Part shown: piece after piece, positions 1-7,771 of the stretch
Position numbering within the stretch: the first letter of the stretch is position 1
Layout: every line of letters begins with the position of its first letter
Assembly (NCBI GenBank): GCA_024231375.1
Contig: JAAEQP010001195.1
Location: 1-29,951, forward strand
Direction: 5' to 3'
Source of the DNA: a bacterium
GTDB taxonomy: Bacteria; Hydrogenedentota; Hydrogenedentia; Hydrogenedentiales; SLHB01
Length of the DNA: 29,951 nt
Made by a program: the position numbers and the translations under genes
Notes under the pieces: generated by a model
The model's database searches: none
Told to the model about the DNA's origin: nothing
Seen by the model: the letters and a program-made list of their open reading frames with translations, nothing else

Positions 1-2
1 AG

Positions 3-356
3 ACGATCGGAGGTTCGGGCGGCGCGACGTTGCTGGGGGCCACGCTGGGTGGAATCTGGACGTGGTTCAAGTCGAGCGAATGGTGGGAACGTCGCAAGAA
101 CCGGCGCGCCAAACGGGCCATGATTGCATTGGAGGCTGGCGTGGAGACGGCCCACCAGACGTATAGCCGGGCAATTCGCGAGGCGCGCGAGGACGGTACG
201 CTCACGGCCGACGAAGAACGCAACGCGCGCCGTCTGGCGCGCGAAGCCGCAACCGAGTACGCGCGCCGGGAAGGCATCGACGTGCTGTCGGCGCTTGGCG
301 AGGACTACGTCGACCTGTGGATCGCCAAGCTGACCCGGCGGTTGAACAAGGACTAA
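3..356 (+). CDS. Small membrane protein, phage/holin-like (5' end outside window)
   Basis: The reading frame is open to the left edge, so the true start probably lies outside; the first internal start is a TTG at 30. The visible part begins with a Gly/Ala-rich hydrophobic stretch ending in WTWF, which looks like the end of a transmembrane segment. A basic patch follows (ERRKNRRAKR), then a charged helical domain with ALEAGVETAHQTY, DGTLTADEE and GIDVLSALGEDY. This layout (one membrane helix, basic linker, helical tail with a 'DG.LT.EE' turn) resembles small proteins found beside phage lysis or tail genes. That resemblance is from memory and is not proof. No other phage gene is visible, because the window begins here. 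A strong terminator follows 29 bases after the stop, so this is the last gene of its transcript. Function is uncertain. Confidence 0.6.
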   Translation, partial: TIGGSGGATLLGATLGGIWTWFKSSEWWERRKNRRAKRAMIALEAGVETAHQTYSRAIREAREDGTLTADEERNARRLAREAATEYARREGIDVLSALGEDYVDLWIAKLTRRLNKD

Positions 357-384
357 GCGCAGCGTCGCAATCCGCCGCTTGAAG

Positions 385-430
385 GGCGGCGCATATGGCT
401 GAAGCCCTGTGCGCCGCCTTCCCTTTTCAT
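385..430 (+). terminator. Rho-independent terminator
   Basis: A 9-bp perfect stem, GGCGGCGCA (385-393) with TGCGCCGCC (410-418), encloses a smaller GGCT-ga-AGCC hairpin. It is followed by a pyrimidine tract TTCCCTTTTC (419-428). It lies just after the first gene and before the polysaccharide cluster, so it probably ends the upstream transcript. Its right arm covers a possible GTG start at 409, which argues for the later ATG as the start of the next gene. Confidence 0.7.
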
Positions 431-477
431 CTACTGCATGCTATCGTTCGGCCGGTGGAGATGATGGGGAATCCTCT

Positions 478-2277
478 ATGTCGTTCGCGCTACTCCTGAT
501 GGCATCGGGCACGCTGGGCGCGCTGGTTCTCGGCCCTCTGAAGCTGGGCAACGGCTTCGAGGCCAACGGCCTGCGGCTTCTAACCGGGCTGTGTCTTGCC
601 GCGGTCCTGATTATGGCGGTCGGGAGCTTCTCCTTGGCAGCAGCGCACGTGGTCCTCGTCTGTGTTGTGGTCGGAGGGATCGCACTGCTCCTTCGCCGCC
701 GCCGAGCCTCACGGGCGTCCGCGGATTTGTGCTCCCCCGCCGCGCCACTGGAGCCTGTCGAATGGGTCGCCCTCGCGGCTACGGGCGTGGCCCTCGCCTT
801 GGCGCTCATCGCCGCCTTGGCTCCGGTAACAAGTTGGGACGCCACCACCGCGCACCTCGCCTTGCCGACCGACTACGTTCGGGCCGGGTACATTCACGTG
901 TTCGAAGGGAACCCGTACTCCGCCTTTCCTCACCTCCTGCACAGCCTCTTCACCTTCGGCTATTGCCTGGACGGCGAGCTCGGCGCCACCCTCGTGAACT
1001 GGACCTTTGCGTGCCTGGGATGCGTGGCTCTGTACGGTCTCGGCACGGGTCTCGCGGGTCGGCGCGCGGGATTCATCGCGGCAGCCATGTTCGCCACCGC
1101 TCCCATCTTCATGGATCAGGCCGGGACGGTTTCGATCGACCTGGCCTTTGCCACGGTGACGGCCTTCGTGTTGTGCGCCCTCTTGGCGTGGCGCGACGCG
1201 GACCGCACTGCATGGTTGATTCTAGCCGGGCTTCTCGCGGGAAGTGCATGCGGAATCCGCCACACGGGCTACGTGGTGTGTGTGCTGCTTTGTGTCGGCG
1301 TGCTACTGGCGCCCAAGGTGTCGCGGCTCAAAGCGGCATCACTGTTCGCGGCGTGCTGCGTTGTGGGGGCGGTTCCATGGATGCTGCGCAGTTGGATTCT
1401 AGCGGGAAACCCGGTCTATCCCTTCTTCTGGCAGTACTTCACGCCGGACGGCATTGTCGAGGTAACCGCCGAGTCGGTGGGTACCCACGATTCACTGCGC
1501 GGGACCGGATTGGGCGCATTCCTCCTGTTCCCATGGCGCATCGTGATGCGACCGGACCTTTTCGACGGCTGGGCGAAGTCCCCGGGCGGCTTGGTCCTCA
1601 TCCTGGGGATCCCCGGTCTGTTCGTGGCCGGCAAGCGTGGCCGCGCGTTGGGCGCCTTCTCCGGAGCAGGGGTGGCCGCACTATTCGCGTACCGACAACT
1701 GGCGCGCTACTACCTGCCCTTCTTTGTGCCGATGATGGCCGTGGCGGCGGCTGGGGCGAGCAATATCCGTGCCCTGCGGAAGCCAATCGCGGCGCTCTTG
1801 GTTGTCATGTTCGCCTATGGCCTGGCCCTGCATGCGGCGGCGGTCCACTTCAAGATTCCGGTCGCATTGGGACTGGAATCGCGCGACGACTACCTCCAGC
1901 GGCGGGTCGAGCGCTACGACGCGTTCCAGTGGCTGAACGAGTCGTGGATCCCCGAGGCAGGCGGCCGAGTGTTGATGCTGGACACGCGCAGCTACTTCGC
2001 CCATGTGGACCCCTACCAGAACCCCGACGCCGTCCGCCGGTTGGCCGGGATGACACCCGAAGGGCAGTTGGACTGGCTTCGTGCCCGCGACATCCGGTTC
2101 GTGTTCTATCCCCAAGCGTACATTGAGGAATCGCCCTCCTACGGCGAGACGGGTCAACTCGCCATGTTCGACGCGTGGCGGGCCGATACCGCCCATTTCC
2201 ACTTGGTCAAACGACTTGAACTGGACCGTGCGCGCGAATCGGGCACGGAAGTGGTGGAAATCTATGAGATTCGGTAG
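478..2277 (+). CDS. GT-C family membrane glycosyltransferase (ArnT/PMT-like)
   Basis: A 599-residue integral membrane protein with about ten or more hydrophobic segments through residue 470 and a soluble C-terminal domain of about 120 residues. This is the layout of GT-C enzymes that move a sugar from a polyprenyl-phosphate donor on the periplasmic side. The first loop carries an acidic residue in SWDATTAHL (D121), where GT39/GT83-type enzymes keep their catalytic Asp. Further typical pieces are PHLLHSLFTFGY and GIRHTGY. I chose the ATG at 478; a GTG at 409 is in frame but lies inside the terminator hairpin, and the extra residues look non-coding. A GGAG sits a little far upstream (457-460). 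The gene is followed closely by a flippase and a methyltransferase, so a role in surface polysaccharide or glycolipid assembly is likely. The sugar and acceptor cannot be read from sequence. Confidence 0.8.
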   Translation: MSFALLLMASGTLGALVLGPLKLGNGFEANGLRLLTGLCLAAVLIMAVGSFSLAAAHVVLVCVVVGGIALLLRRRRASRASADLCSPAAPLEPVEWVALAATGVALALALIAALAPVTSWDATTAHLALPTDYVRAGYIHVFEGNPYSAFPHLLHSLFTFGYCLDGELGATLVNWTFACLGCVALYGLGTGLAGRRAGFIAAAMFATAPIFMDQAGTVSIDLAFATVTAFVLCALLAWRDADRTAWLILAGLLAGSACGIRHTGYVVCVLLCVGVLLAPKVSRLKAASLFAACCVVGAVPWMLRSWILAGNPVYPFFWQYFTPDGIVEVTAESVGTHDSLRGTGLGAFLLFPWRIVMRPDLFDGWAKSPGGLVLILGIPGLFVAGKRGRALGAFSGAGVAALFAYRQLARYYLPFFVPMMAVAAAGASNIRALRKPIAALLVVMFAYGLALHAAAVHFKIPVALGLESRDDYLQRRVERYDAFQWLNESWIPEAGGRVLMLDTRSYFAHVDPYQNPDAVRRLAGMTPEGQLDWLRARDIRFVFYPQAYIEESPSYGETGQLAMFDAWRADTAHFHLVKRLELDRARESGTEVVEIYEIR

Positions 2278-2316
2278 CCCCACGCTTGAGTCGCGCGAGA
2301 AGGAGGGCCGGTAGCC

Positions 2317-3906
2317 GTGTCCGTCCGCGCCACACTCGCACGCAACACCAAATGGAACGCCGTGGGCCGGTTCTGGGAAGCCGCCGCGAGTTTGGTGTTG
2401 ATGCGGTACGTGGCGGGCGTGTTCGACGGAAATTTCGCACCCTTGGGCCTCTGGATGATCCTCGGCGTGGCTACAGGGTACGTGGCACTGCTGGATCTGG
2501 GCGTGGGCAGCTCCTTCACCAAATATGTCGCCGAGCACGCCGCGCGCAACGAATCCGACAAGCTGTCGGCCGTCGTCACCACGGGCCTCGTCTTCTACCT
2601 CCTGTTCGGCGCCGTGATTGTAGCCGCGGGCTGGCCTGTCGTGAACCTGGTGGCCGCCTTCGGCGACAGCCGCGGATGGTTCAAAGGGGTCCCGTTGGTG
2701 GATGTGCGGTTCCTGTTCCATTGGGGACTCGTGCTCTACGCGGCGACCGGCTGCGTCGCCGCCTTCCGGTCCGTCATCGCCGGACTTCAACGCATGGACC
2801 TCGGCAACCTCCTGAGTTTCGGCGTGTCCCTCGTCAAGATCGCGGCGACCATCCTGTTTCTTGAGTGGGGACACGGCGTGCGGGGTCTGTTGTATGCGAG
2901 CGCCGCATCCACCGTGGCATTCGGCCTCGGAAGCATCGTGCTGGCCCATCGGCTCATTCCGGGGTTGCGCGTGACGCCCGCCCACGTGGACCGGCACACC
3001 TTCCGCAGGATGTTCGGTTACGGCTGGCGGACCCAAGTCGCCCGGTTCGCGAATCTGGTCATGCTCGAGACCGACCGCGTGCTCGTCGGCCTGTTCGTCG
3101 GACTCCACTGGGTGCCGCCCTACGAGTTTGGGCTCACCATCGCGAACAAGCTGCGCCAAGTCCCGTCCATGCTCTTGTCCGCGTTGCTGCCTGCCGCGTC
3201 CGATCTCGATGCGCGCGAGGAGCATGAGCGTCTCCAGCGGCTTTACCTGCTCGCGTCGAAATATGTGGCGTCCGTTGCCATCCCGTCCATCGTGTTCGCC
3301 ATGGGCGCCGCCGGCCTGATCATGCGTGCGTGGCTCGGCGACAAACCCGGCCTCGACACCGCGGCCTGGGTGCTCCGTATCATCGCCCTCGCCTACGTGG
3401 CGAACATCATGCCGGGTGCCGGAGTCGCGGTGGTCCTGGGCAAGGGACGCGCGGACCTTCAAATGAAGGCGGGCCTCATCTGTACGGTGGGCAACATCCT
3501 GCTCACCATCGCCTTGTACTTCCTCATCGGCTTCTGGGGCATCCCCATCGCTACGGCCCTATCCATGTTCATCGGCTGGATGTGGTTCAATGTGGCCGTG
3601 CGCGGCGTGCTGGGCGTGGGGGCTTTGCGCTTCCTTCGCGTCACGCTTCTGTGGCCTGCCGTGGCGTCGTTGCCTGGCCTGGCCGTGGCCGTGGCCGCCG
3701 ATGTGCTCACGACGGGAATCTTCGGCTTTGGCGTCGCGGGTCCGGCCCTCCTTGCGTGCGCCGCCTTGTTTGGTCTGCTCTACGCCGTGCTGATCCGATT
3801 CACGCCGTTCTTCGATGCCTTCGACATCGACTTCCTCGAAGAGGCCCTCTACCTTGACCGGGTACCTGGCTTTCGGCTCTGGGCGAGGAGGATTCGCCAT
3901 GCGTGA
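2317..3906 (+). CDS. Oligosaccharide flippase, Wzx/MATE-like (MOP superfamily)
   Basis: A 529-residue protein with about 12-14 hydrophobic segments. The N-terminus (NTKWNAVGRFWEAAASLVLMRY, then LGLWMILGVATGYVALLDLGVGSSFTKYVAEH) is characteristic of polysaccharide exporters of the MOP superfamily, which flip undecaprenyl-linked oligosaccharides across the inner membrane. A charged segment ARRNESDKL-like (HAARNESDKL) after the second helix and the repeat-like second half also fit. The start is GTG at 2317, with AGGAGG at 2301-2306. It lies 39 bases after the GT-C gene, and its last 8 bases overlap the next gene (ATG at 3899), so these three genes are probably co-translated. It most likely exports the unit built by neighbouring glycosyltransferases; the classical polymerase and ligase are not in view. 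Confidence 0.82.
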   Translation: MSVRATLARNTKWNAVGRFWEAAASLVLMRYVAGVFDGNFAPLGLWMILGVATGYVALLDLGVGSSFTKYVAEHAARNESDKLSAVVTTGLVFYLLFGAVIVAAGWPVVNLVAAFGDSRGWFKGVPLVDVRFLFHWGLVLYAATGCVAAFRSVIAGLQRMDLGNLLSFGVSLVKIAATILFLEWGHGVRGLLYASAASTVAFGLGSIVLAHRLIPGLRVTPAHVDRHTFRRMFGYGWRTQVARFANLVMLETDRVLVGLFVGLHWVPPYEFGLTIANKLRQVPSMLLSALLPAASDLDAREEHERLQRLYLLASKYVASVAIPSIVFAMGAAGLIMRAWLGDKPGLDTAAWVLRIIALAYVANIMPGAGVAVVLGKGRADLQMKAGLICTVGNILLTIALYFLIGFWGIPIATALSMFIGWMWFNVAVRGVLGVGALRFLRVTLLWPAVASLPGLAVAVAADVLTTGIFGFGVAGPALLACAALFGLLYAVLIRFTPFFDAFDIDFLEEALYLDRVPGFRLWARRIRHA

Positions 3907-4660
3907 GGCGTTGGGCCAGTGGTTGCGCGCCTACGCCAACAAGGACGGTCGCGGCTACCCCGACTGGGCGGTACGCTACGTGCCGATCGCGCGGCGTCTG
4001 CGCCCACGCGTGCCCGTTGATGCCAAGGTCCTTGAGGTGGGCGCGAACGAGAACGGGTTGGCCCGGTTTCTGAGGCGACCGGTCATCGTCGTGGACCTAT
4101 CCCTCGACCATGTCCGCGCGGCACGGAGAAACCAAGGCGTGACGGGCCTTGTGGCCGACGCCGCGGCGCTGCCGTTCCGGGACGAGGCGTTCGACGCGTG
4201 TGTGAGTATGGACACCTTCGAGCACCTACCGCCGGATGTCCGTGGGGCAGCGGCACGAGAACTCGTCCGGGTGCTCAAGGAGAAAGGTAACGCAGCCGTC
4301 GGCTTCCCTTGCGGCGCAGCCGCCGGCCAAGCTGAAGCCGACGTCCGCGAAGCGTATCAAGCATACACGGGACGTACCTTGCATTGGCTGGAAGAGCACG
4401 CCGCCCAGGGGCTGCCGGACGCGGACGCCGTTGCGGAGGCATTGGTGGCGGAGGCGTCCGGGAACCGCCGCGTATCGGTCCGCAAGAACGGCACCCTGAC
4501 GGTATGGCGTGTCATGTGGCGTATCATGATGTGCGGATGGCCGGGGGCGGGCAACGCCGTGTTCCAGGCGTTACTGCGTATGGCGACGCCGCTCTTGTGC
4601 AGACTCCACGTTGGTGTATGCTATCGTGCTGTGGTGTGGGTTGAACCCGTGGAAGAATGA
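3899..4660 (+). CDS. SAM-dependent methyltransferase, class I (Methyltransf_11-like)
   Basis: A 253-residue protein with the Rossmann-type methyltransferase motifs in order: motif I VLEVGANENG (44-53), the acidic end of strand 2 VVDLS (65-69), VADAAALPF (85-93) and VSMDTFEHLP (102-111), the last two typical of the Methyltransf_11 group. The C-terminal part (from about 150) is variable and probably binds the substrate. The start at 3899 overlaps the flippase stop by 8 bases and has a clean GAGGAGG at 3885-3891; earlier in-frame starts lie within the flippase gene. Context suggests methylation of a sugar or lipid head group of the exported glycan. A small-molecule substrate unrelated to glycans cannot be excluded. 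Confidence 0.8.
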   Translation: MREALGQWLRAYANKDGRGYPDWAVRYVPIARRLRPRVPVDAKVLEVGANENGLARFLRRPVIVVDLSLDHVRAARRNQGVTGLVADAAALPFRDEAFDACVSMDTFEHLPPDVRGAAARELVRVLKEKGNAAVGFPCGAAAGQAEADVREAYQAYTGRTLHWLEEHAAQGLPDADAVAEALVAEASGNRRVSVRKNGTLTVWRVMWRIMMCGWPGAGNAVFQALLRMATPLLCRLHVGVCYRAVVWVEPVEE

Positions 4661-4692
4661 GCCGGCCCCGGTGCCGGTGGGAGTTTCGTGCG

Positions 4693-5730
4693 ATGAGATG
4701 GTTGGCTCTGGTGGTGCTGACGATGCCCGTGGCAGGCGCCCTGTCGGCGGAGGAGAACCGGGTACCTATGACAATCAAGGGAGACACGCTGGCCCTCGTC
4801 AAGACGGAACCGGGCAACCTCTGCTTCGACGGCATCGTGAAGGGGTCGGTGACGGTTCGCAGTACCTACATGCCCACCCAGGAAGGGTGCGTGACCTACG
4901 AAGAAGACCGCGACTACGTCGTCGACTATGAGCACGGTACGGTAGCTCGCACCACGGATTCGCGCATCGTGGATTTCGCCACCAACATGCTCTACGGACA
5001 GAAGAACTTCAACCACGCTGATTTCCCGGGCTGGGGCAACCAGGGGTTCTTCGCGTACGTAGACTACGAAACCACAAAGGGCTATGCCCTCTCGGAACCC
5101 AGCAACCAGGCCGCCCTGCTCAAGGAGACGGCCCGAAAGCTGGCTGCCGGCGGACCGTTTGCCGTTCTCGCCTACGGCGACAGCATCACGGCCGGGATGG
5201 ACATCGCGTCCGAAGACTTCCGGTTCCAGCGACACTACGCGCGCTACCTGGGCGAACGGTTCCCGAAAGCCGAGATCACGGTCGAGAACGGGGCCACATC
5301 CGGCGACAGCACGGTGACCGGTTTGAGCCGTCTTGAAGAGAAGGTCCTTTCCCGGACACCCGACCTGGTTCTCCTCGGATTCGGCATGAACGATCACAAC
5401 AAGAACGGCGTTCCCGAGCAGCAGTTCGAAGACAACCTGGTGACCCTCGTCAATCGTATCCGCGAAGGCACGGGCGCAGAGGTGTTGATGTACTCCACCT
5501 TCCCGCCGAACCCGGAATGGGTGCATGGATCGCATCGCATGGACGTGTATGCGGCCGCCACACGTCGCGCCGCGAAACGGGCACAGTGCGCCTACGCCGA
5601 TCTGTACTCGGTGTGGATGACGGTTGCGAAACGCAAAGACCCTCCGAGCATGCTAGGCAACAACATCAATCACCCGAACGAATTCGGCCACTGGCTCTAC
5701 TTCCTGGCGCTCAAGAGCGTGGAGTTTTAG
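4693..5730 (+). CDS. Exported SGNH/GDSL-family hydrolase with N-terminal beta domain
   Basis: A 345-residue protein that begins with a signal peptide (MRWLALVVLTMPVAGALSA, cleavage near 19). Residues 25-130 form an accessory, probably beta-rich domain. The SGNH domain follows: block I YGDSITAG (nucleophile S164), block II NGATSGDS, block III GFGMND (N233), and block V NNINHPNEFGH with the catalytic His at 327. The usual Asp three residues before that His is Asn here (N324). The family hydrolyses O-acyl esters, often acetyl groups on glycans. I prefer the ATG at 4693 with GGGAG at 4679-4683; an in-frame ATG at 4657 overlaps the previous stop but has its purine tract only 1 base away and would give a long basic extension before the signal. 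Probably a periplasmic or surface glycan esterase serving the cluster. Confidence 0.83.
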   Translation: MRWLALVVLTMPVAGALSAEENRVPMTIKGDTLALVKTEPGNLCFDGIVKGSVTVRSTYMPTQEGCVTYEEDRDYVVDYEHGTVARTTDSRIVDFATNMLYGQKNFNHADFPGWGNQGFFAYVDYETTKGYALSEPSNQAALLKETARKLAAGGPFAVLAYGDSITAGMDIASEDFRFQRHYARYLGERFPKAEITVENGATSGDSTVTGLSRLEEKVLSRTPDLVLLGFGMNDHNKNGVPEQQFEDNLVTLVNRIREGTGAEVLMYSTFPPNPEWVHGSHRMDVYAAATRRAAKRAQCAYADLYSVWMTVAKRKDPPSMLGNNINHPNEFGHWLYFLALKSVEF

Positions 5731-5736
5731 GAGAAC

Positions 5737-6510
5737 ATGAAGGGATTCGCAGACTCGGTCATCAAGCCCTACCTTGCGGAACACGAGTGTCGCACGGTCT
5801 GTGAGGTGGGCGCTCAGTTCGGCGAGAACACGGTCCGCCTCCTCCAAGTGCCCGATGTGACCGTCACGGTCATCGACCCTTGTCTTGACGCCGATCTCCC
5901 CGCGAAGGTCGGCGCGGCCGATCGGGTCGTCATGCGTCCGGGCCTCAGCCTGGAGATTCTTCCCTCCCTTGAAGGCCCGTTCGACTGCATCCTGCTCGAT
6001 GGTGACCACAACTGGTACACCGTGTACAACGAGCTGCGCATCATCCGCGAGCGCGGCTTGCTGCGCCCAGGAGGCGCCATCTTCCTGCACGATGTCTGTT
6101 GGCCGTACGCGCGCCGCGACATGTACTACCAACCCGACACCATCCCGGTCGAGTACCGCCACCCCCATGCCTGCAAAGGAATCGTCAAGGGGCAGTCGGA
6201 ACTGTGCGGCTCCCAAGGCGAGTACGCCCACGTTCACAACGCCGTGATGGAAGGCGGCCCGCGCAACGGGGTCCTTACCGCGGTTGAAGACTTGCTGTCT
6301 GAGCACGGGCGCGATTACCTGTTCTTCCGCATCGAGGCGCAGTACGGGTTGGGTGTTCTGTTCCGCAAAGGAGACGCCGCTGCCAACCGGCAGTTTCGGC
6401 GTTTTCGTGCGCGCGTGCTCCGGCGTATGCGCGTGGGTCGCATGAAAGACACGCTTCAGGCCCGGTTTCCGCGCCTCTACTCCGTCGCCAAACGTCTGGC
6501 GGGTCGATAG
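5737..6510 (+). CDS. SAM-dependent methyltransferase (Methyltransf_24-like)
   Basis: A 257-residue protein. Motif I is VCEVGAQFGENT (21-32), followed by VTVIDPCLD at the end of strand 2, then FDCILLDGDHNWYTVYNEL, the 'DGDH' signature of the Methyltransf_24 / cephalosporin-hydroxylase-like group, and LRPGGAIFLHDVCWP. DGDH and HD are often metal or substrate ligands in this group. The C-terminal 60 residues are very basic. The gene starts 6 bases after the SGNH hydrolase stop with AGGAG overlapping that stop codon, so it is part of the same operon and ends it. Substrates in this group are commonly sugars, so glycan methylation is the natural inference. There are two unrelated methyltransferases in one small cluster. 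Confidence 0.8.
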   Translation: MKGFADSVIKPYLAEHECRTVCEVGAQFGENTVRLLQVPDVTVTVIDPCLDADLPAKVGAADRVVMRPGLSLEILPSLEGPFDCILLDGDHNWYTVYNELRIIRERGLLRPGGAIFLHDVCWPYARRDMYYQPDTIPVEYRHPHACKGIVKGQSELCGSQGEYAHVHNAVMEGGPRNGVLTAVEDLLSEHGRDYLFFRIEAQYGLGVLFRKGDAAANRQFRRFRARVLRRMRVGRMKDTLQARFPRLYSVAKRLAGR

Positions 6511-6524
6511 CCGCACACATCCTT

Positions 6525-6553
6525 CTCCGTCATCCTGAGCGAAGTGAATCTCG
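6525..6553. repeat. Dispersed 'GTCATYCTGARCGAAGTGAA' motif, copy 1
   Basis: CTCCGTCATCCTGAGCGAAG continues into TGAATCTCG. A near copy lies at 23424-23457 (GTCATTCTGAACGAAGTGAA then GAATCTCG). Both copies lie in short intergenic gaps just after gene ends. Motifs of this type recur between genes in several bacterial phyla (general recollection); function unknown. Confidence 0.55.
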
Positions 6554-6592
6554 TCTTCCCGGCGCCCTCATGCACATACCCCCAGTCGCGCC

Positions 6593-6621
6593 TTGCCTTC
6601 CCCCGCGCATGGGGGTACGAT
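6593..6621 (+). promoter_or_regulatory. Candidate sigma70-type promoter
   Basis: TTGCCT (6593-6598), a 17-base spacer, then TACGAT (6616-6621). The spacer holds the palindrome CCCCC-gcgcat-GGGGG. The predicted start of transcription near 6628 leaves a leader of about 50 bases before the ATG at 6680. It would drive the 6680-9860 operon. Confidence 0.4.
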
Positions 6622-6679
6622 AGTCGCCGACGACGCTGCGATATGCGCACGGCGAAGATTCGAAGGGGGGGGGGACGGC

Positions 6680-7771
6680 ATGGGGTCGGACAAGACGGAC
6701 GGCGATCTCTCGGCCGTAGAGTTTCGCGACGAATCCCATCGTAGGAACGGCGCGGATCTCCTGCGGCGTCAGGACCCCGACTTGGTGGAGTTGCCCTGTG
6801 GCGCGGGCGCCGTGCTGGTCGCGCCAGGCCTTCAGGGCCGTATCTTCTGCCGCATCGATGGCGAGCTCGTCCATCGCTTGGATGCCGACGCCCTTCTGAA
6901 TCCGTCGCCCACCGAATTCAACAATCTGGGTGGCAACTCCCTATGGCCCGCGCCCGAAGGCGGACCCTTCGCCTTCAACTATCTCCCGGACAGCGACGAT
7001 TGGGTCGTACAAGACGGTATCGGTGCGCAGAATTGCCAGGTCACCCAGCGCAACGTCAGTAGCGCCACCATCGCCAAGACCATCCGGCTCGTGAACCGGC
7101 GCGGAACAAGACTCGACCTGGAGTTTCTTCGGCATGTCCGCCGATTCCTGGCATTCCCCTTGTTCGAGGGCACCAACCTTCAAGCCGTCGGCTACCGGAC
7201 CGTCGACACCTTTGAACCGCTCAATCCCTGCAATCCGGATCAGGCCCTGCTCGCACCGTGGTCACTTGAGCAGTTCCCCGGTGGCGAAGGCGTCACGGCC
7301 TTCGCCAAGGTGGAGCCCGCCGACAACGCGGTGAACTTCGATTTCTACACCCACCCCGGCGACCGCGTGGTGTGCCGCGATGATCTGGTCACCTTCCGGT
7401 TGGGTGGCGACGACCGGCACCAGATTGGAATCCGCGCCGCCGCGAACCCAACCGTGCTCGGTGCACTGGACACCCAGCGGTCCCTCCTGATGTTGCGGAG
7501 GACCGCGCCGCAACCCGGGCGCTACTTCAACATCGCCGACAACGACCAGGCGGACGGCCCTGATTCGGCGGCCGATCTGTTTAGCGTGTTCAACGGGGGC
7601 AGCCTCGGCTTCTTTGAACTGGAAACCATCGGCGCCATGCAGGTCGCCGACGGCGTGATTGCACCATGCCACCTGGAATGCGAGACGTTGATTCTGAAGG
7701 GTCCCGTGGCCGATCTTCAGGCGTTCCTCAGGGAACAGGAGGGGATCGTCCTGCCCAAGGAGGCGCTATGA
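6680..7771 (+). CDS. Aldose-epimerase-like / DUF6786-like protein
   Basis: A 363-residue soluble protein without signal peptide or membrane segment. Predicted to be mostly beta strands, with GGNSLWPAPEGGPFAFNY near residue 85 and a later hydrophobic GGSLGFFELETIGAM segment. The 'GG..LW.APEGG' signature followed by a long beta-rich body recalls the galactose-mutarotase-like superfamily and the DUF6786 proteins of polysaccharide-degrading bacteria; I recognise the style but cannot confirm the family. The start at 6680 has a ten-G run (6665-6674) plus A in the Shine-Dalgarno position; an upstream in-frame start at 6593 would lie on the promoter. The last 4 bases overlap the start of the deacetylase gene, so the two are coupled. 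A role in carbohydrate conversion is inferred from neighbours only. Confidence 0.65.
   Translation: MGSDKTDGDLSAVEFRDESHRRNGADLLRRQDPDLVELPCGAGAVLVAPGLQGRIFCRIDGELVHRLDADALLNPSPTEFNNLGGNSLWPAPEGGPFAFNYLPDSDDWVVQDGIGAQNCQVTQRNVSSATIAKTIRLVNRRGTRLDLEFLRHVRRFLAFPLFEGTNLQAVGYRTVDTFEPLNPCNPDQALLAPWSLEQFPGGEGVTAFAKVEPADNAVNFDFYTHPGDRVVCRDDLVTFRLGGDDRHQIGIRAAANPTVLGALDTQRSLLMLRRTAPQPGRYFNIADNDQADGPDSAADLFSVFNGGSLGFFELETIGAMQVADGVIAPCHLECETLILKGPVADLQAFLREQEGIVLPKEAL

Noticed and set aside
409..477. GTG start at 409 for the GT-C gene
   Set aside because: It lies in the right arm of the terminator hairpin, and the extra residues do not look like part of a membrane protein.
591..2126. Long + strand frame inside the GT-C gene
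   Set aside because: Arg/Gly/Pro-rich composition and no motif; it is an out-of-frame reading of the real gene.
1681..3462. Long - strand open frame opposite the GT-C and flippase genes
   Set aside because: Its translation is rich in His, Arg, Gly and Glu without any motif, and it lies opposite two clear membrane protein genes. Such frames are common in GC-rich DNA.
4621..5535. Long - strand open frame opposite the SGNH hydrolase
   Set aside because: No motif; the opposite strand has a complete SGNH set of catalytic blocks.
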